From Plebeiibacterium sediminum (GTDB taxonomy: Bacteria > Bacteroidota > Bacteroidia > Bacteroidales > Marinilabiliaceae), in NCBI RefSeq assembly GCF_026013605.1, contig NZ_JAPDPJ010000025.1, positions 1 through 64,000 on the forward strand: 64,000 nt of DNA. Reading direction: 5' to 3'. This document shows positions 10,402 through 20,118 of this stretch, piece by piece. Position numbers and translations under genes: made by a program. Each line of letters begins with the position of its first letter. Position 1 is the first letter of the stretch. The notes below the pieces were generated by a model. It made no database searches, was not told the DNA's origin, and worked only from the letters and a program-made list of their open reading frames with translations.

Positions 10402-10437
10402 ACGGCCGGGGAATTATAAATTCAATTTCCCGGCCGT
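10402..10437. terminator. Convergent terminator between glgB and the glycogen operon
   Basis: A strong GC-rich stem, ACGGCCGGG (10402-10410) with CCCGGCCGT (10429-10437), extends inward through five more pairs to an 8-nt loop. T-rich sequence on one side (CTTCTATT) and A-rich on the other let it serve both directions. Confidence 0.8.
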
Positions 10438-10487
10438 CTTCTATTTACTTACAAATACTATTTAAAATAGTCTCTTTAGTTACTCAA

Positions 10488-13400
10488 TTAAATCCATCTG
10501 ATGCAACACAACTCATGCTGAGCCTCTATTGACACGTTTTTAGGATACATTCTGATTCCAAAGTTATACAACCCAGGAATATTTAACATGTGATTTAAGG
10601 AGCAGTATAATTTACTACCATCTTTTTTATCAATATTAAACTCCTCAACGCTCAACATTTTAGCCGTTCCATCTTCCTGAACATCTGCAAATATGGCCTG
10701 AACTGAGATATCTATACCTTCCAATGATTTTAAATCAATTACCACACTAATATGGTAAGTTTCTCCAATTCCCAACTGGTGCGCATAAATATCAGGCATT
10801 TCAATATTTACAACTTCAACATCATTCCAATTCGACTTCACCCAGCGTTTCCATGATGAGATTTCTCTTACCAATTTGCAGTCATTAGTCTTTAACTCTT
10901 TCAAACGATGATCCATCTTACTATAGAACTTAGCCATATAATCGTCCATCATTCTCTTGGTTGTATAATTAGGTGCAATCTCTGAAATGGAGTTTTTAAT
11001 AAATTTTATCCATTCATGAGACAAGCCTTCTTCATTAGTCTGATAGAATAATGGTACAATTTCATTTTCTAACATACTATAAATAGTTGCCGCATCTAAT
11101 TCATCCTGCAATTGCTGATCATGATAAGTTCTCTTATCTGTTAAGCTCCAACCAGCTCCTTCTCTATAGCCTTCATACCACCAGCCATCAAGTACACTAA
11201 AGTTAAGTACACCATTGAGTTCAGCCTTTTCACCACTGGTACCGGATGCTTCCAATGGTCTGGTTGGTGTATTCAACCAAATATCAACACCACTTACCAG
11301 TCTCTTTGCCAGTTCCATATCATAATTCTCAAGGAAAATAATTTTACCCAGGAATTGCTGTTTCTTAGATATTTCAACAATATGCTTTATTAGTGCCTGA
11401 CCACCTCCGTCGGCAGGGTGCGCTTTACCTGCAAAAATGAACTGAACAGGTTTTTCCGGATTATTAACAATTTCAGAAAGTCTTTCCTCATCTGTAAACA
11501 ATAAATGAGCTCTTTTATAGGTTGCAAATCGTCGGGCAAATCCAATGGTTAATGCTTTATCATCAATCTGATCAATAACTTCAATAATCTGCGATGGATC
11601 AGAGTGACTATTAACCATATTCGAGGCCATTCTGTTTTTAACAAAGTCAATTAACTTTTTACGCAGCGCCAATCGCACTTGCCAAATATCATAATCACTT
11701 ACATCATGTATTTTTCTCCAATAGTCTTTGTTTGAAAGATCGTATTTAAATGCCGGATCAAATTCTTTTTCGTAAAGCCTTTGGAAATCACTTGACGTCC
11801 AGGTTCCGTAATGAACACCATTGGTTACATAGCCAATTGGGACTTCCTCAGTAAACAAGCCTTTCCATAACCCCTGAAACATGTTTCGAGAAACTTCACC
11901 ATGCAGCCAACTTACTCCATTCACTTCCATAGAAGTTTTAACAGCCAGAACACTCATTGAGAATTTTTCATGATGATCATTTACATTTTCACGTCCTAAT
12001 CCCATAAATTCATCCCATGAAATTTGCAGTCTTTCAGGAATATGTCGGAAGTACACCCTTATTAAGTCTTCATCGAATTTATCATGACCTGCAGGAACTG
12101 GTGTATGTGTTGTAAATAATGAAGAAGCCCTTACTAACTCCATTGCTTCAGGAAAATTATACTGACCTTCTACATACTTGATCAACCTTGATACATTAAT
12201 CAATGCTGCATGACCTTCGTTACAGTGAAATAAATTGGTTTGTATATTTAATGTATCCAGCAACTGAATTCCACCCATTCCAAGAAGAATCTCCTGCTTT
12301 AATCTATTTTCCCAATCACCACCATACAAACTATGTGTTATTTGTCTGTCGCTTTCAGTATTTAGTTCATGGTCTGTATCCATTAAGTATAAAGGTACCC
12401 GGCCCACATCTGCTTTCCATATTCTAACGTGAACAATTCGTCCTGGTGCACTCATTTGTAATACCAAAGGTGTACCATCACTATTTTTCACCTCCTTAAT
12501 AGGTAATGTTGAAAACTCCTGACGATCAAAGTTCGATTGCTGATCACCACTGATAGTAACAGACTGTCTGAAATACCCATATTTATAAAGTAAGCCTATT
12601 GCAGTCATATTCACATTTGAATCACTGGCTTCTTTTAAATAGTCACCAGCCAGAACTCCAAGGCCTCCTGAATATATTTTCAGTACATCATTTATACCGT
12701 ACTCCATACTAAAATAAGCTATGGAAGGATCCTGACTTGGTTCACGATCCATATACTCACGAAACATGGAATACACTTGATCCAATCGCTCAACAAATTC
12801 AGTTTTCTGAGCCAGATCCACTAAATAATCATAACTAACACGTTCTAATAATTTAATAGGATCTCGTCCTGTTAGCACCCAGGTATCCGGATCAATAAAT
12901 TCAAACAATTCAGAAGCCTGATAATTCCATGTCCACCATAAATTATGAGCAATATCTCCCAGATGAGATATTCTGTCAGGAAGTTTTGATTTTACAAACA
13001 ACTTCTTCCATACTGGCATTGCTGACTTTTCAGGTTTAACATGGATTCTTTTTTCTCTTTTTACCACATCAATCTGAGTCCGTCTGTTTTCTACAGCTCT
13101 AAGCGCAATATCATAGGCTTCAAAATAATGTTTAATCAACGCACCCCAATCAACTCTTGTTGAAAGTTCATGCGCTTTCATACGTATATCTAATATTTCA
13201 CTTTCCGGTTTCAGTAAATATTCCTGAATTGTATTAGAAATATTACGAGACACTTCTGCCATATTATGGTCATTGCGCTCGATGATCCCTAAACCATCTG
13301 ATATTCCATTGGAGTACTGACTTCCCCAAATTCCGAAACCTGCCAGACTGGTAGTTATTGTAGGGATATAAAATGCCAGACTTTCCAGTGGAGTATAGCC

Positions 13401-14720
13401 CCATGGTTCATAATAAGAAGGAAAGACTGTTAAATCCATACCTATTAAAATATCATAGTATGGAAGATTAAATATTCCATCATCTCCTTTAAGGTAGGCT
13501 GGAACAAAAATTAATTTTACAGTATCATCAACATCATTATTCAGATGAATATCCTGTATTTTATTTATAATAGGATCATAACCCAGGTCATTTAATCCAT
13601 GGGTTAAGAAAGGATTTTCAAGTTCCAGGTCTGATTCTCCATTTAATTTTGCAATTAAATCTTTTCTGGCACCGAAATTATTTCCTGGTATTAAAACAAA
13701 TACAATAGTTTCTCTTTTATAGTTTTCATCCTCATTAAGATGCTTCAAACTATCAAGAAATACATCTATTCCTTTATTTCGGTATTCGTATCTTCCACTA
13801 TTGGCAATAAACAGTGCATCTTCAGATAATTTATATCCTAACAAACATTCAGATACTGCACGTAATTTTTCACGTGCAATTTTTCTCTTCTCATGAAATT
13901 CTTCGGTTTGAGGAACAAAATCATTTTCAAAACCATTGGGAGTAACCACATCAACCTGTCGCTCCATAAACTGGGCACATTCTTTTGCGGTAATATCAGA
14001 AACGGTTGTAAAACAATCTGCATTCAGAGCTGATTTTTTTTCTAATGAATGCTTAGCAACAACTCCTAAATCATGTGATCTTATATCTGCATTGAAGTTT
14101 TGCAATTCATCGTATAATGGCTCTCCATTTCCTGCTAAACTGCGTCCAATTACAGTAGCATGCGTAGTAAATACGGTTGCAATTTGTGGTAGTGTATTTT
14201 TAAGATAAAGCGCACCACTACCAGTCATCCATTCATTAAAGTGCGCAATAATTTTATGATTTGCATTCAGAAAACACTTATAAAAGCTTTCAATGACTTT
14301 TCCTGTAGCGTATCCAAATATCACGGATTCAATATAATCCCATTGTCCTGATAAAGAGTCGACTTTATACAACTCCCAAAAACGTGAAAGTATTTCATTT
14401 TTTTGCGGAACAAGTGTACTAAAGTCAATTAACAAAGCAATGGGTCTACCCACTACTTTCCAACGGCCAGTTCTTACACGAAGCCCTTCTTTATTTAAAA
14501 TATCCTTCCATCCAGGAAAAAGATTATCATCCTGTTCAAATTCACTAGTTTTATTTGATCCTGAATAAATGTCAGGTCCAATAAATATTATGTTTTCTCC
14601 AAAATTTTCAACGAGAGTTAATGCTTTTGTTGATAAAACGGTATGGATACCGCCCATTTTATTACATACTTCCCAACTTGCCTCAAAAACATAATCAGGC
14701 TTTAAATAATTTTGCATCAT
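10488..14720 (-). CDS. Glycogen synthase (GT3) - alpha-glucan phosphorylase (GT35) fusion
   Basis: A ~1410-residue two-enzyme polypeptide. Residues ~1-560 are a GT3 glycogen synthase of the yeast/animal type: YVFEASWEVCNKMGGIHTVL at the N-terminus and VFPSYYEPWGYTPLESL (~432-448), carrying the E-x7-E active-site pair. From ~575 a GT35 phosphorylase begins: DIAHNLWWTWN (~590), FSMEYGI, GGLGVLAGDYL, HCNEGHAAL, and EASGTSGEKAELNGVLN with the PLP lysine near residue 1165. The synthase adds glucose (GT3 enzymes use UDP-glucose); the phosphorylase releases glucose-1-phosphate. I use the ATG at 14720 after an A/G-rich AAAGAAAAA; an upstream in-frame ATG at 14759 adds an uncharacteristic 13 residues. 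It is the last gene of the operon. No frameshift or internal stop separates the halves. Confidence 0.93.
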   Translation of the reverse strand: MMQNYLKPDYVFEASWEVCNKMGGIHTVLSTKALTLVENFGENIIFIGPDIYSGSNKTSEFEQDDNLFPGWKDILNKEGLRVRTGRWKVVGRPIALLIDFSTLVPQKNEILSRFWELYKVDSLSGQWDYIESVIFGYATGKVIESFYKCFLNANHKIIAHFNEWMTGSGALYLKNTLPQIATVFTTHATVIGRSLAGNGEPLYDELQNFNADIRSHDLGVVAKHSLEKKSALNADCFTTVSDITAKECAQFMERQVDVVTPNGFENDFVPQTEEFHEKRKIAREKLRAVSECLLGYKLSEDALFIANSGRYEYRNKGIDVFLDSLKHLNEDENYKRETIVFVLIPGNNFGARKDLIAKLNGESDLELENPFLTHGLNDLGYDPIINKIQDIHLNNDVDDTVKLIFVPAYLKGDDGIFNLPYYDILIGMDLTVFPSYYEPWGYTPLESLAFYIPTITTSLAGFGIWGSQYSNGISDGLGIIERNDHNMAEVSRNISNTIQEYLLKPESEILDIRMKAHELSTRVDWGALIKHYFEAYDIALRAVENRRTQIDVVKREKRIHVKPEKSAMPVWKKLFVKSKLPDRISHLGDIAHNLWWTWNYQASELFEFIDPDTWVLTGRDPIKLLERVSYDYLVDLAQKTEFVERLDQVYSMFREYMDREPSQDPSIAYFSMEYGINDVLKIYSGGLGVLAGDYLKEASDSNVNMTAIGLLYKYGYFRQSVTISGDQQSNFDRQEFSTLPIKEVKNSDGTPLVLQMSAPGRIVHVRIWKADVGRVPLYLMDTDHELNTESDRQITHSLYGGDWENRLKQEILLGMGGIQLLDTLNIQTNLFHCNEGHAALINVSRLIKYVEGQYNFPEAMELVRASSLFTTHTPVPAGHDKFDEDLIRVYFRHIPERLQISWDEFMGLGRENVNDHHEKFSMSVLAVKTSMEVNGVSWLHGEVSRNMFQGLWKGLFTEEVPIGYVTNGVHYGTWTSSDFQRLYEKEFDPAFKYDLSNKDYWRKIHDVSDYDIWQVRLALRKKLIDFVKNRMASNMVNSHSDPSQIIEVIDQIDDKALTIGFARRFATYKRAHLLFTDEERLSEIVNNPEKPVQFIFAGKAHPADGGGQALIKHIVEISKKQQFLGKIIFLENYDMELAKRLVSGVDIWLNTPTRPLEASGTSGEKAELNGVLNFSVLDGWWYEGYREGAGWSLTDKRTYHDQQLQDELDAATIYSMLENEIVPLFYQTNEEGLSHEWIKFIKNSISEIAPNYTTKRMMDDYMAKFYSKMDHRLKELKTNDCKLVREISSWKRWVKSNWNDVEVVNIEMPDIYAHQLGIGETYHISVVIDLKSLEGIDISVQAIFADVQEDGTAKMLSVEEFNIDKKDGSKLYCSLNHMLNIPGLYNFGIRMYPKNVSIEAQHELCCIRWI

Positions 14721-14799
14721 TTTTTCTTTGAATAATAAATTGTAGTTGCGGTATCTCACCGTTTAAAGAGAGTCGTAAGTTGATTAACGAAAGGTGACA

Positions 14800-15111
14800 T
14801 TAGAGTTGAAGTACTCCATTTTTTTCAGAGGTACCCATTCCGTTATCAATAAAAGTATCAGCTTCATCATCATTTACCCAGGTACAATCATTAATTAAAT
14901 ACCTGAACTGAAATTCAGTTCCGCTACTTAAACTAATTGTTTGAGTAAAATCACCTGATTTTAAAGGTTTCATAGGTTCAACGGTAGTATCCCAATTATT
15001 GAAATCACCAATCACCTTAACTGTTTGAGGCTCTACACCATCTTTTTTTGTGAATTTAAAAGTAACCTTACATTCTGGTTTGCTTTTTAAAAACTGCTTT
15101 TTAATGCTCAT
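14800..15111 (-). CDS. Stand-alone CBM48/AMPK-type glycogen-binding protein
   Basis: 103 residues comprising essentially one carbohydrate-binding module of the CBM48 (isoamylase N-terminal / AMPK-beta glycogen-binding) type: FKFTKKDGVEPQTVKVIGDFNNWD...PMKPLKSGDFTQTISL...FQFRYLINDCTWVNDDEAD. The GDFNNW and F-R-Y-L-I-N-D segments hold the aromatic residues that typically bind glucan. There is no catalytic domain and no signal peptide, so it is cytoplasmic. Its place between GH57 and the synthase-phosphorylase suggests a scaffold or regulatory role on the glycogen particle (inference). Confidence 0.88.
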   Translation of the reverse strand: MSIKKQFLKSKPECKVTFKFTKKDGVEPQTVKVIGDFNNWDTTVEPMKPLKSGDFTQTISLSSGTEFQFRYLINDCTWVNDDEADTFIDNGMGTSEKNGVLQL

Positions 15112-15154
15112 AATTTTCTCTGTTTATTTAATAAGAAATATATAGGCTTAATTA

Positions 15155-15184
15155 AACTCTGACTCCTGGTTAAGAGTCAGAGTT
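15155..15184 (-). other. Perfect intergenic hairpin inside the glycogen operon
   Basis: 11-bp perfect stem (AACTCTGACTC, 15155-15165; GAGTCAGAGTT, 15174-15184) with an 8-nt loop, between the GH57 stop and the CBM48 start. No T-run follows on the minus strand, so it looks more like an mRNA processing or stability element than a terminator. Confidence 0.6.
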
Positions 15185-15190
15185 ATTTTA

Positions 15191-16525
15191 TTATATGATT
15201 TTTTCCTTAGATTTTGATTTTTTCTGTTTATCCTTATCTCTCATTTTTTTAATACTTGCTTCCAATTCTGCAATTCTGGCTTCTTTTTGACCCAGCATTT
15301 GTGTTAGGTTTGAGATATTCTCATCTTCAACACTTTCTGGAACTGCAGCATTTAATCTAAGTGTAAAATCACTTAAAATATTCATATAATTAATAAACGC
15401 CTGATAAGGGGACTCGTATGGATTAAAATATGCATGCACATCTCCATCGGAGAAATATTTTGTACACATATAGTAAAAATGATCACTTGCCTGAAGGTAA
15501 GTCCAATCGTCGTTTAATTTAGGATCATCACACTTTTGCATTTTTGGTAATAATGCATATAATTTATTGAATGCTTCCTCTTGCATTTCATTTCCAAGCC
15601 AAGCTGTAAGGTCTCTTTCTTCATCCGCCCACGAAATTGGATAAGGAACATTAACCGAAGAAACAGGTTGTAAATTATCCGCTACTTCAGATGGTGTTGA
15701 AAAAGAAAATTCCTTATGCTTCAAAATTTCAGATGGAAGACCTTCAAGAAACTCAAATATTCCAGTTTCTTTCCACTGATGTTCCCCGAAAGTTTCATAA
15801 TCCATAAATAGATTAATCACTTCTGATTTCGGATCCAAATCCTTAAGCCATTGTGCATATTTTTCTGGAGTTAAAGGATATTCATTCCATCCTTGATTTC
15901 CAAAACGAAAAGCAATATCATCACTTAATTCAAAGTTTTTAAGTAATACTTTTAATTTAGGATTGATACTGTTACAATACAAGTAGTTTGGACTTTTCCA
16001 TCCTAATACATGTTTAGCACCTTCGGTTAACATGGCTTTATAACCCATTTTATATACCATATCACCCATTTCATCAGAATAGATTAACTCGGTATTTCTA
16101 AAAACTTTAGGCTCCTGATTAAATAGCTCTTTAACCAAATCAACCTGCATATTAACCTGACGCTCGAATTCTGTTTTATCTTTAAGTGAAACCAGGGAGT
16201 GACAATATGTTTCTGCTAAAAACTCGACTTGTCCGGTTGCAGCAAGTTTCTGAAAACTCTCAATTACCTCTGGGGCATAAATCTGAAACTGTTTAATTGC
16301 AACTCCTGAAATAGAAAATGCAACTTTAAACTTTCCTTTATTAGCCTGGATTAACTTTAATAACAATTGGTTTGTTGGCAAATAACATTTCTGAGAAATT
16401 TTCATCAGGATACTTTCATTGGTATAATCATCATAGTAATAATGATTATTCCCTATATCAAAAAAGCGATATCGTCGAAAGCGGAATGGCTGATGAACTT
16501 GAAAATATAAACATATGGTTTTCAT
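15191..16525 (-). CDS. GH57 family alpha-amylase/glucanotransferase
   Basis: 444-residue cytoplasmic glycoside hydrolase family 57 protein. GH57 hallmarks are visible: the N-terminal YFQVHQPFRF (His-Gln-Pro), a FLAETYCHSL segment (~residue 100), NTELIYSDEMG (~142) and MDYETFGEH (~243). Members act on alpha-1,4 glucans as amylases, 4-alpha-glucanotransferases or branching enzymes; which applies is not clear. After the barrel a helical domain is followed by a short coiled coil (MLGQKEARIAELEASIKKM) and a Lys-rich tail, which is unusual and may mediate assembly. It lies 26 bp after the GT4 gene. Confidence 0.9.
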   Translation of the reverse strand: MKTICLYFQVHQPFRFRRYRFFDIGNNHYYYDDYTNESILMKISQKCYLPTNQLLLKLIQANKGKFKVAFSISGVAIKQFQIYAPEVIESFQKLAATGQVEFLAETYCHSLVSLKDKTEFERQVNMQVDLVKELFNQEPKVFRNTELIYSDEMGDMVYKMGYKAMLTEGAKHVLGWKSPNYLYCNSINPKLKVLLKNFELSDDIAFRFGNQGWNEYPLTPEKYAQWLKDLDPKSEVINLFMDYETFGEHQWKETGIFEFLEGLPSEILKHKEFSFSTPSEVADNLQPVSSVNVPYPISWADEERDLTAWLGNEMQEEAFNKLYALLPKMQKCDDPKLNDDWTYLQASDHFYYMCTKYFSDGDVHAYFNPYESPYQAFINYMNILSDFTLRLNAAVPESVEDENISNLTQMLGQKEARIAELEASIKKMRDKDKQKKSKSKEKII

Positions 16526-16551
16526 AATATTAAAAAGATTTTAAGGTTAGA

Positions 16552-17844
16552 TTATAAGTTAGGCACTACAGAGTCATAAACTTGCTTTACTTTAACTGCA
16601 GAGTCCTCCCATTTTAGTGCTTCCACTTCGCTTTTTCCATGTTTAATAAACATTGAAGGAAGAGAAGGGTATTTTAGCACACCGTAAATAGCATCAGCCA
16701 TTGCATCAATATCCCAAAAATTGGTTTTTATTGCATGATTAAGAATTTCAGCAACTCCTGATTGATAAGAGATTAACACGGGAACATTACTTTGCATGGC
16801 CTCTAACGGTGAAATACCAAAGGGTTCAGAAACTGAGGGCATTACATACAAATCACTCATACGTAACATGGTAAATACTTCCTCTCCTTTTAAGAATCCT
16901 GTAAAATGAAATTTATCTGTAATCTTAAGTTCTGCAGCTCTACGAATCATTTTCTCCATCATATCACCACTTCCTGCCATAACAAACCTTACATTGTCCA
17001 TTTTTTGTAAAACACGATACGCGGCCTCAATAAAATACTCAGGCCCTTTCTGCATCGTAATCCTACCTAAAAACGTAACAATTTTCTCATCTTTATTCTT
17101 TTTAATCGGGTTATCAACCGACATTTCTTTAGGCTCAACTGCATTATAAACAGTTACTACCTTTTCTGGGTCGATACCATATTTTTCAACAACTATATTT
17201 CTTGTTAAATTACTTACTGTAATCACTTTATCAGCTGCATCCAGTCCTCTTTTCTCGATTTCATAAACAGCAGGGTTTACGCTACCACCGCTTCGGTCAA
17301 AATCTGTAGCATGTACATGGACCACCAAGGGTTTCCCGCTAGCTTCTTTTGCTGCAATACCTGCCGGATATGCCAACCAATCGTGTGCATGAATCACATC
17401 GAATTCGTTATCCTGAGCAATAACTCCGGCAACAAGAGCATAATTAGAAATTTCCTCTAACAGATTTGCGCCATACTTTCCTGAGAAATCAATCTTACCT
17501 TCCTCATTGGTATGAACAATCTTTTTTTCTCCTTCGACCTTTACTTTGGTTAGTTTGTAATAATCATCCGGATCTACATATGGTATTATATGAGTATCCA
17601 CCTCAATATAATCCATTTCTTTTTGAAACTTTTTGAAGTCTATTTTCCTCTGACGAACAGAGATATTATTTGCTCCAACAAGTTGAATTGAAGTTTGATC
17701 TTCATCACCATATGCTTTTGGCACAACAAATAACACATCCAGATCCTCAACGTGTGATAATCCTCTTGTTAAGCCATAGCACGCTGTTCCGAGCCCACCT
17801 GTAATATGAGGAGGAAACTCCCAGCCAAACATTAATACCCTCAT
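16552..17844 (-). CDS. GT4-type glycosyltransferase (glycogen synthase-like)
   Basis: 430-residue GT-B fold glycosyltransferase family 4 protein. The N-terminal domain begins MRVLMFGWEFPPHITGGLGTA, giving the nucleotide-sugar Gly-rich loop; VIHAHDWLAYPAG follows at ~150. The C-terminal domain has VTFLGRITMQKGPEYFIEAA (~240) and the E-x7-E motif EPFGISPLEAM (~343). The resemblance to starch/glycogen synthases and its place one base after the debranching-enzyme stop suggest alpha-glucan synthesis. It would be a second synthase besides the GT3 domain; substrate and acceptor are not determined. Confidence 0.88.
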   Translation of the reverse strand: MRVLMFGWEFPPHITGGLGTACYGLTRGLSHVEDLDVLFVVPKAYGDEDQTSIQLVGANNISVRQRKIDFKKFQKEMDYIEVDTHIIPYVDPDDYYKLTKVKVEGEKKIVHTNEEGKIDFSGKYGANLLEEISNYALVAGVIAQDNEFDVIHAHDWLAYPAGIAAKEASGKPLVVHVHATDFDRSGGSVNPAVYEIEKRGLDAADKVITVSNLTRNIVVEKYGIDPEKVVTVYNAVEPKEMSVDNPIKKNKDEKIVTFLGRITMQKGPEYFIEAAYRVLQKMDNVRFVMAGSGDMMEKMIRRAAELKITDKFHFTGFLKGEEVFTMLRMSDLYVMPSVSEPFGISPLEAMQSNVPVLISYQSGVAEILNHAIKTNFWDIDAMADAIYGVLKYPSLPSMFIKHGKSEVEALKWEDSAVKVKQVYDSVVPNL

Positions 17845-17845
17845 A

Positions 17846-19777
17846 TTAACTATATTTTTCGATTAGTTTAAGAATTTTAAGAACACCAGCTACATTCCAT
17901 GCCATACTTACAGCACCTTTACCTCGTTGAGGTGGATTTCCATTATAATATTCAGACAAAGTTCCAATACAATGATCTGTCATTTCTTCTTCAAAATTAT
18001 CTGCAATGCGCTTTATGTGACTAATACCACTTTGTTTATGCAATTTAAGGTAGCCCTCAGCATAAAAGGATATTAACCAGGGCCAAACAGCTCCATGATG
18101 TAATCCAAACTCTCTTTTATGTGCAATACCTTCCATTGAGCCTTGATAATGTGGATTTTTAGGAGATAAAGTTCGAAGCCCTTTAGGGGTTAACAATTCT
18201 TCCTTTGCCACATCAATAATACCTTTCTTTTGCTCATTGCTTAAGGGTGAATAAGCAAATGCTGTAGCAAAAATTTGATTTGGTCTTATTGATGCATCCT
18301 TAAAATCTCCATCAACCAGGTCGTATAAACAATGTTGATCTTCATTCCAAAAAGTATCTATAAACGAAACATCTAATTTTTCTAAAGTGATCTTGATCTC
18401 TTTAATCAAGCTGGCATCTTTCTTTTGTTCTTTAGCTAAATCTAAAAATAAGCTTAATGCATTATACCAAAGTGCATTTATCTCAACACAGGCTCCATTT
18501 CGAGGCGTTACTGGTTTACCATCAACCATACCATTCATCCATGTTAATGGTATATTTTCATCATACGTAACGACCAGGCCTTTATCATCAATTTTTACAT
18601 TTTCAAATCTTCCGGATAAATAAGACTTAATAACCAATTTAAGGAAATCATAATATTTAGTCCAAAACTTATCCACACAAGATTTATCCCAACATTGCTG
18701 AATAGTCCAGAAAAACCAAAGTGGTGTATCCGCCTCAGTCAGATTTTTTATTTCCTTATCCTTAATTATTTTGGTTAGTTTTTTTACCGTAGTATCTAAA
18801 ACTTCAATAAACAGATCTGCATCTCCCAATGCATCTGTTAACTGAGGAACAGAAACCAATGTATCCCTAAGTCGCTCACTATACCAATGATAGCCTGCAA
18901 CCATCGTTATTCCTTTTCCATTCTGAACAAAAAATTGCTGAGCAGAATTTAGTAGGTTATTAAACACACTGTCTCTGGGAATTCGTTTTTCAACTTCTTT
19001 CTCAAATCGTAAATCAAAGTTTTCAGGTTTATGACTTGTTAGTGAAGCTGAAAATATAATACTCTCACCTTTCTTTATATCTACCTCAAAATACCCGGGT
19101 ACATATAAATCTTCCTTATAATGATAACCTCTGTGTTCTTCCTTAAAATATTCAATTCCTCTGTACCAATCCGGATTGGCTACAAATTCATTTTCTTTTG
19201 ACAATTGCATATATAGTTTTGGCAACTTCGGATACATTTGAATACCGATACCATTTTTTATGCGAGAATACTTGGTATTAACAGCCATATTCTCATGTGT
19301 CAATTCGTGAACACTTCTGTTGGCTAAAAAGGGTTTTAATTTTAATTTAGTGTCGGAATTAGCTTCCAGCAGAGTGTATTTAAGTAAAACTCTTTCCTGC
19401 TTTTCTACCAATACTTCTTCAACAGCTAATAAAACACCACCTACACGATAAATTTTTCTAGGGATGACATCAAATTCCAGTTCTCTGATATATTTATGTC
19501 CCTTAGGTTCATAATGGTTTTTATTATACTTATGTATACCAAGATTAAACTCTTTATCATGCTGAATTACGGTAACATCAAGAGAACTTATAAATACATG
19601 ACGCATCATGTCAAAATCGGCTAACGGACATACCAATAAACCATGATATTTCCGTGTATTACAACCTATAATACTAGAACTCGAATAGGAGCCTGCCCGA
19701 TTGGTTCGAAGAATCTCTTTGTACAGAGATTGTTCCAGGTTGATTAATTTGGATTTTTCAAAAGTTAGATAGGACAT
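17846..19777 (-). CDS. Amylo-alpha-1,6-glucosidase (glycogen debranching enzyme)
   Basis: 643-residue bacterial/archaeal-type debranching enzyme. The N-terminal GDE_N domain carries LRTNRAGSYSSSSIIGCNTRKYHGLL (in two parts, ~25-50), and the C-terminal (alpha/alpha)6-barrel of the GH133 type includes AGYHWYSERLRDTL (~294), TPLWFFWTIQQCW, WMNGMVDGKPVTPRNGACVEINALWYNAL (split, ~405-435) and HHGAVWPWLISFYAEGYLK (~558). It hydrolyses alpha-1,6 branch stubs. It is the first gene of the glycogen operon; the 340 bp upstream must hold the operon promoter, but no consensus box is clear. Confidence 0.93.
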   Translation of the reverse strand: MSYLTFEKSKLINLEQSLYKEILRTNRAGSYSSSSIIGCNTRKYHGLLVCPLADFDMMRHVFISSLDVTVIQHDKEFNLGIHKYNKNHYEPKGHKYIRELEFDVIPRKIYRVGGVLLAVEEVLVEKQERVLLKYTLLEANSDTKLKLKPFLANRSVHELTHENMAVNTKYSRIKNGIGIQMYPKLPKLYMQLSKENEFVANPDWYRGIEYFKEEHRGYHYKEDLYVPGYFEVDIKKGESIIFSASLTSHKPENFDLRFEKEVEKRIPRDSVFNNLLNSAQQFFVQNGKGITMVAGYHWYSERLRDTLVSVPQLTDALGDADLFIEVLDTTVKKLTKIIKDKEIKNLTEADTPLWFFWTIQQCWDKSCVDKFWTKYYDFLKLVIKSYLSGRFENVKIDDKGLVVTYDENIPLTWMNGMVDGKPVTPRNGACVEINALWYNALSLFLDLAKEQKKDASLIKEIKITLEKLDVSFIDTFWNEDQHCLYDLVDGDFKDASIRPNQIFATAFAYSPLSNEQKKGIIDVAKEELLTPKGLRTLSPKNPHYQGSMEGIAHKREFGLHHGAVWPWLISFYAEGYLKLHKQSGISHIKRIADNFEEEMTDHCIGTLSEYYNGNPPQRGKGAVSMAWNVAGVLKILKLIEKYS

Positions 19778-20118
19778 TTACTATTTATTTGTTTATTTCA
19801 TGTTATATTTTATTTTTAATATCACTTAATATATGAAGTAAAAAATTACCTAAACTCTCAAATAGAGATGATCATTTCACTTAAGATACTTCACACATAC
19901 AAAATATTCAATACGGGGTGTTTTAGATGGACTTAGGTTTTACAATAGCCTACAGCCTAATCTCTAAAACTAAACTATGATATTTAAAGGTTCAACAATA
20001 TATTAATTAACTCTCTAGATATTTACATCTGTAAATCACCTTAAATTTATTATAAATAATAACCAATTTCCACTTTTAACTATCAATTTGTAATTATTTA
20101 AGAATAAATAACAAGGAT
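19778..20118. other. Upstream region of the glycogen operon
   Basis: 341 bp without a gene. It should carry the promoter of the minus-strand glycogen operon. The closest -7-like sequence on the minus strand is TCTATTTG (7/8 match) near 19860. I saw no clear operator or strong hairpin. Confidence 0.35.
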
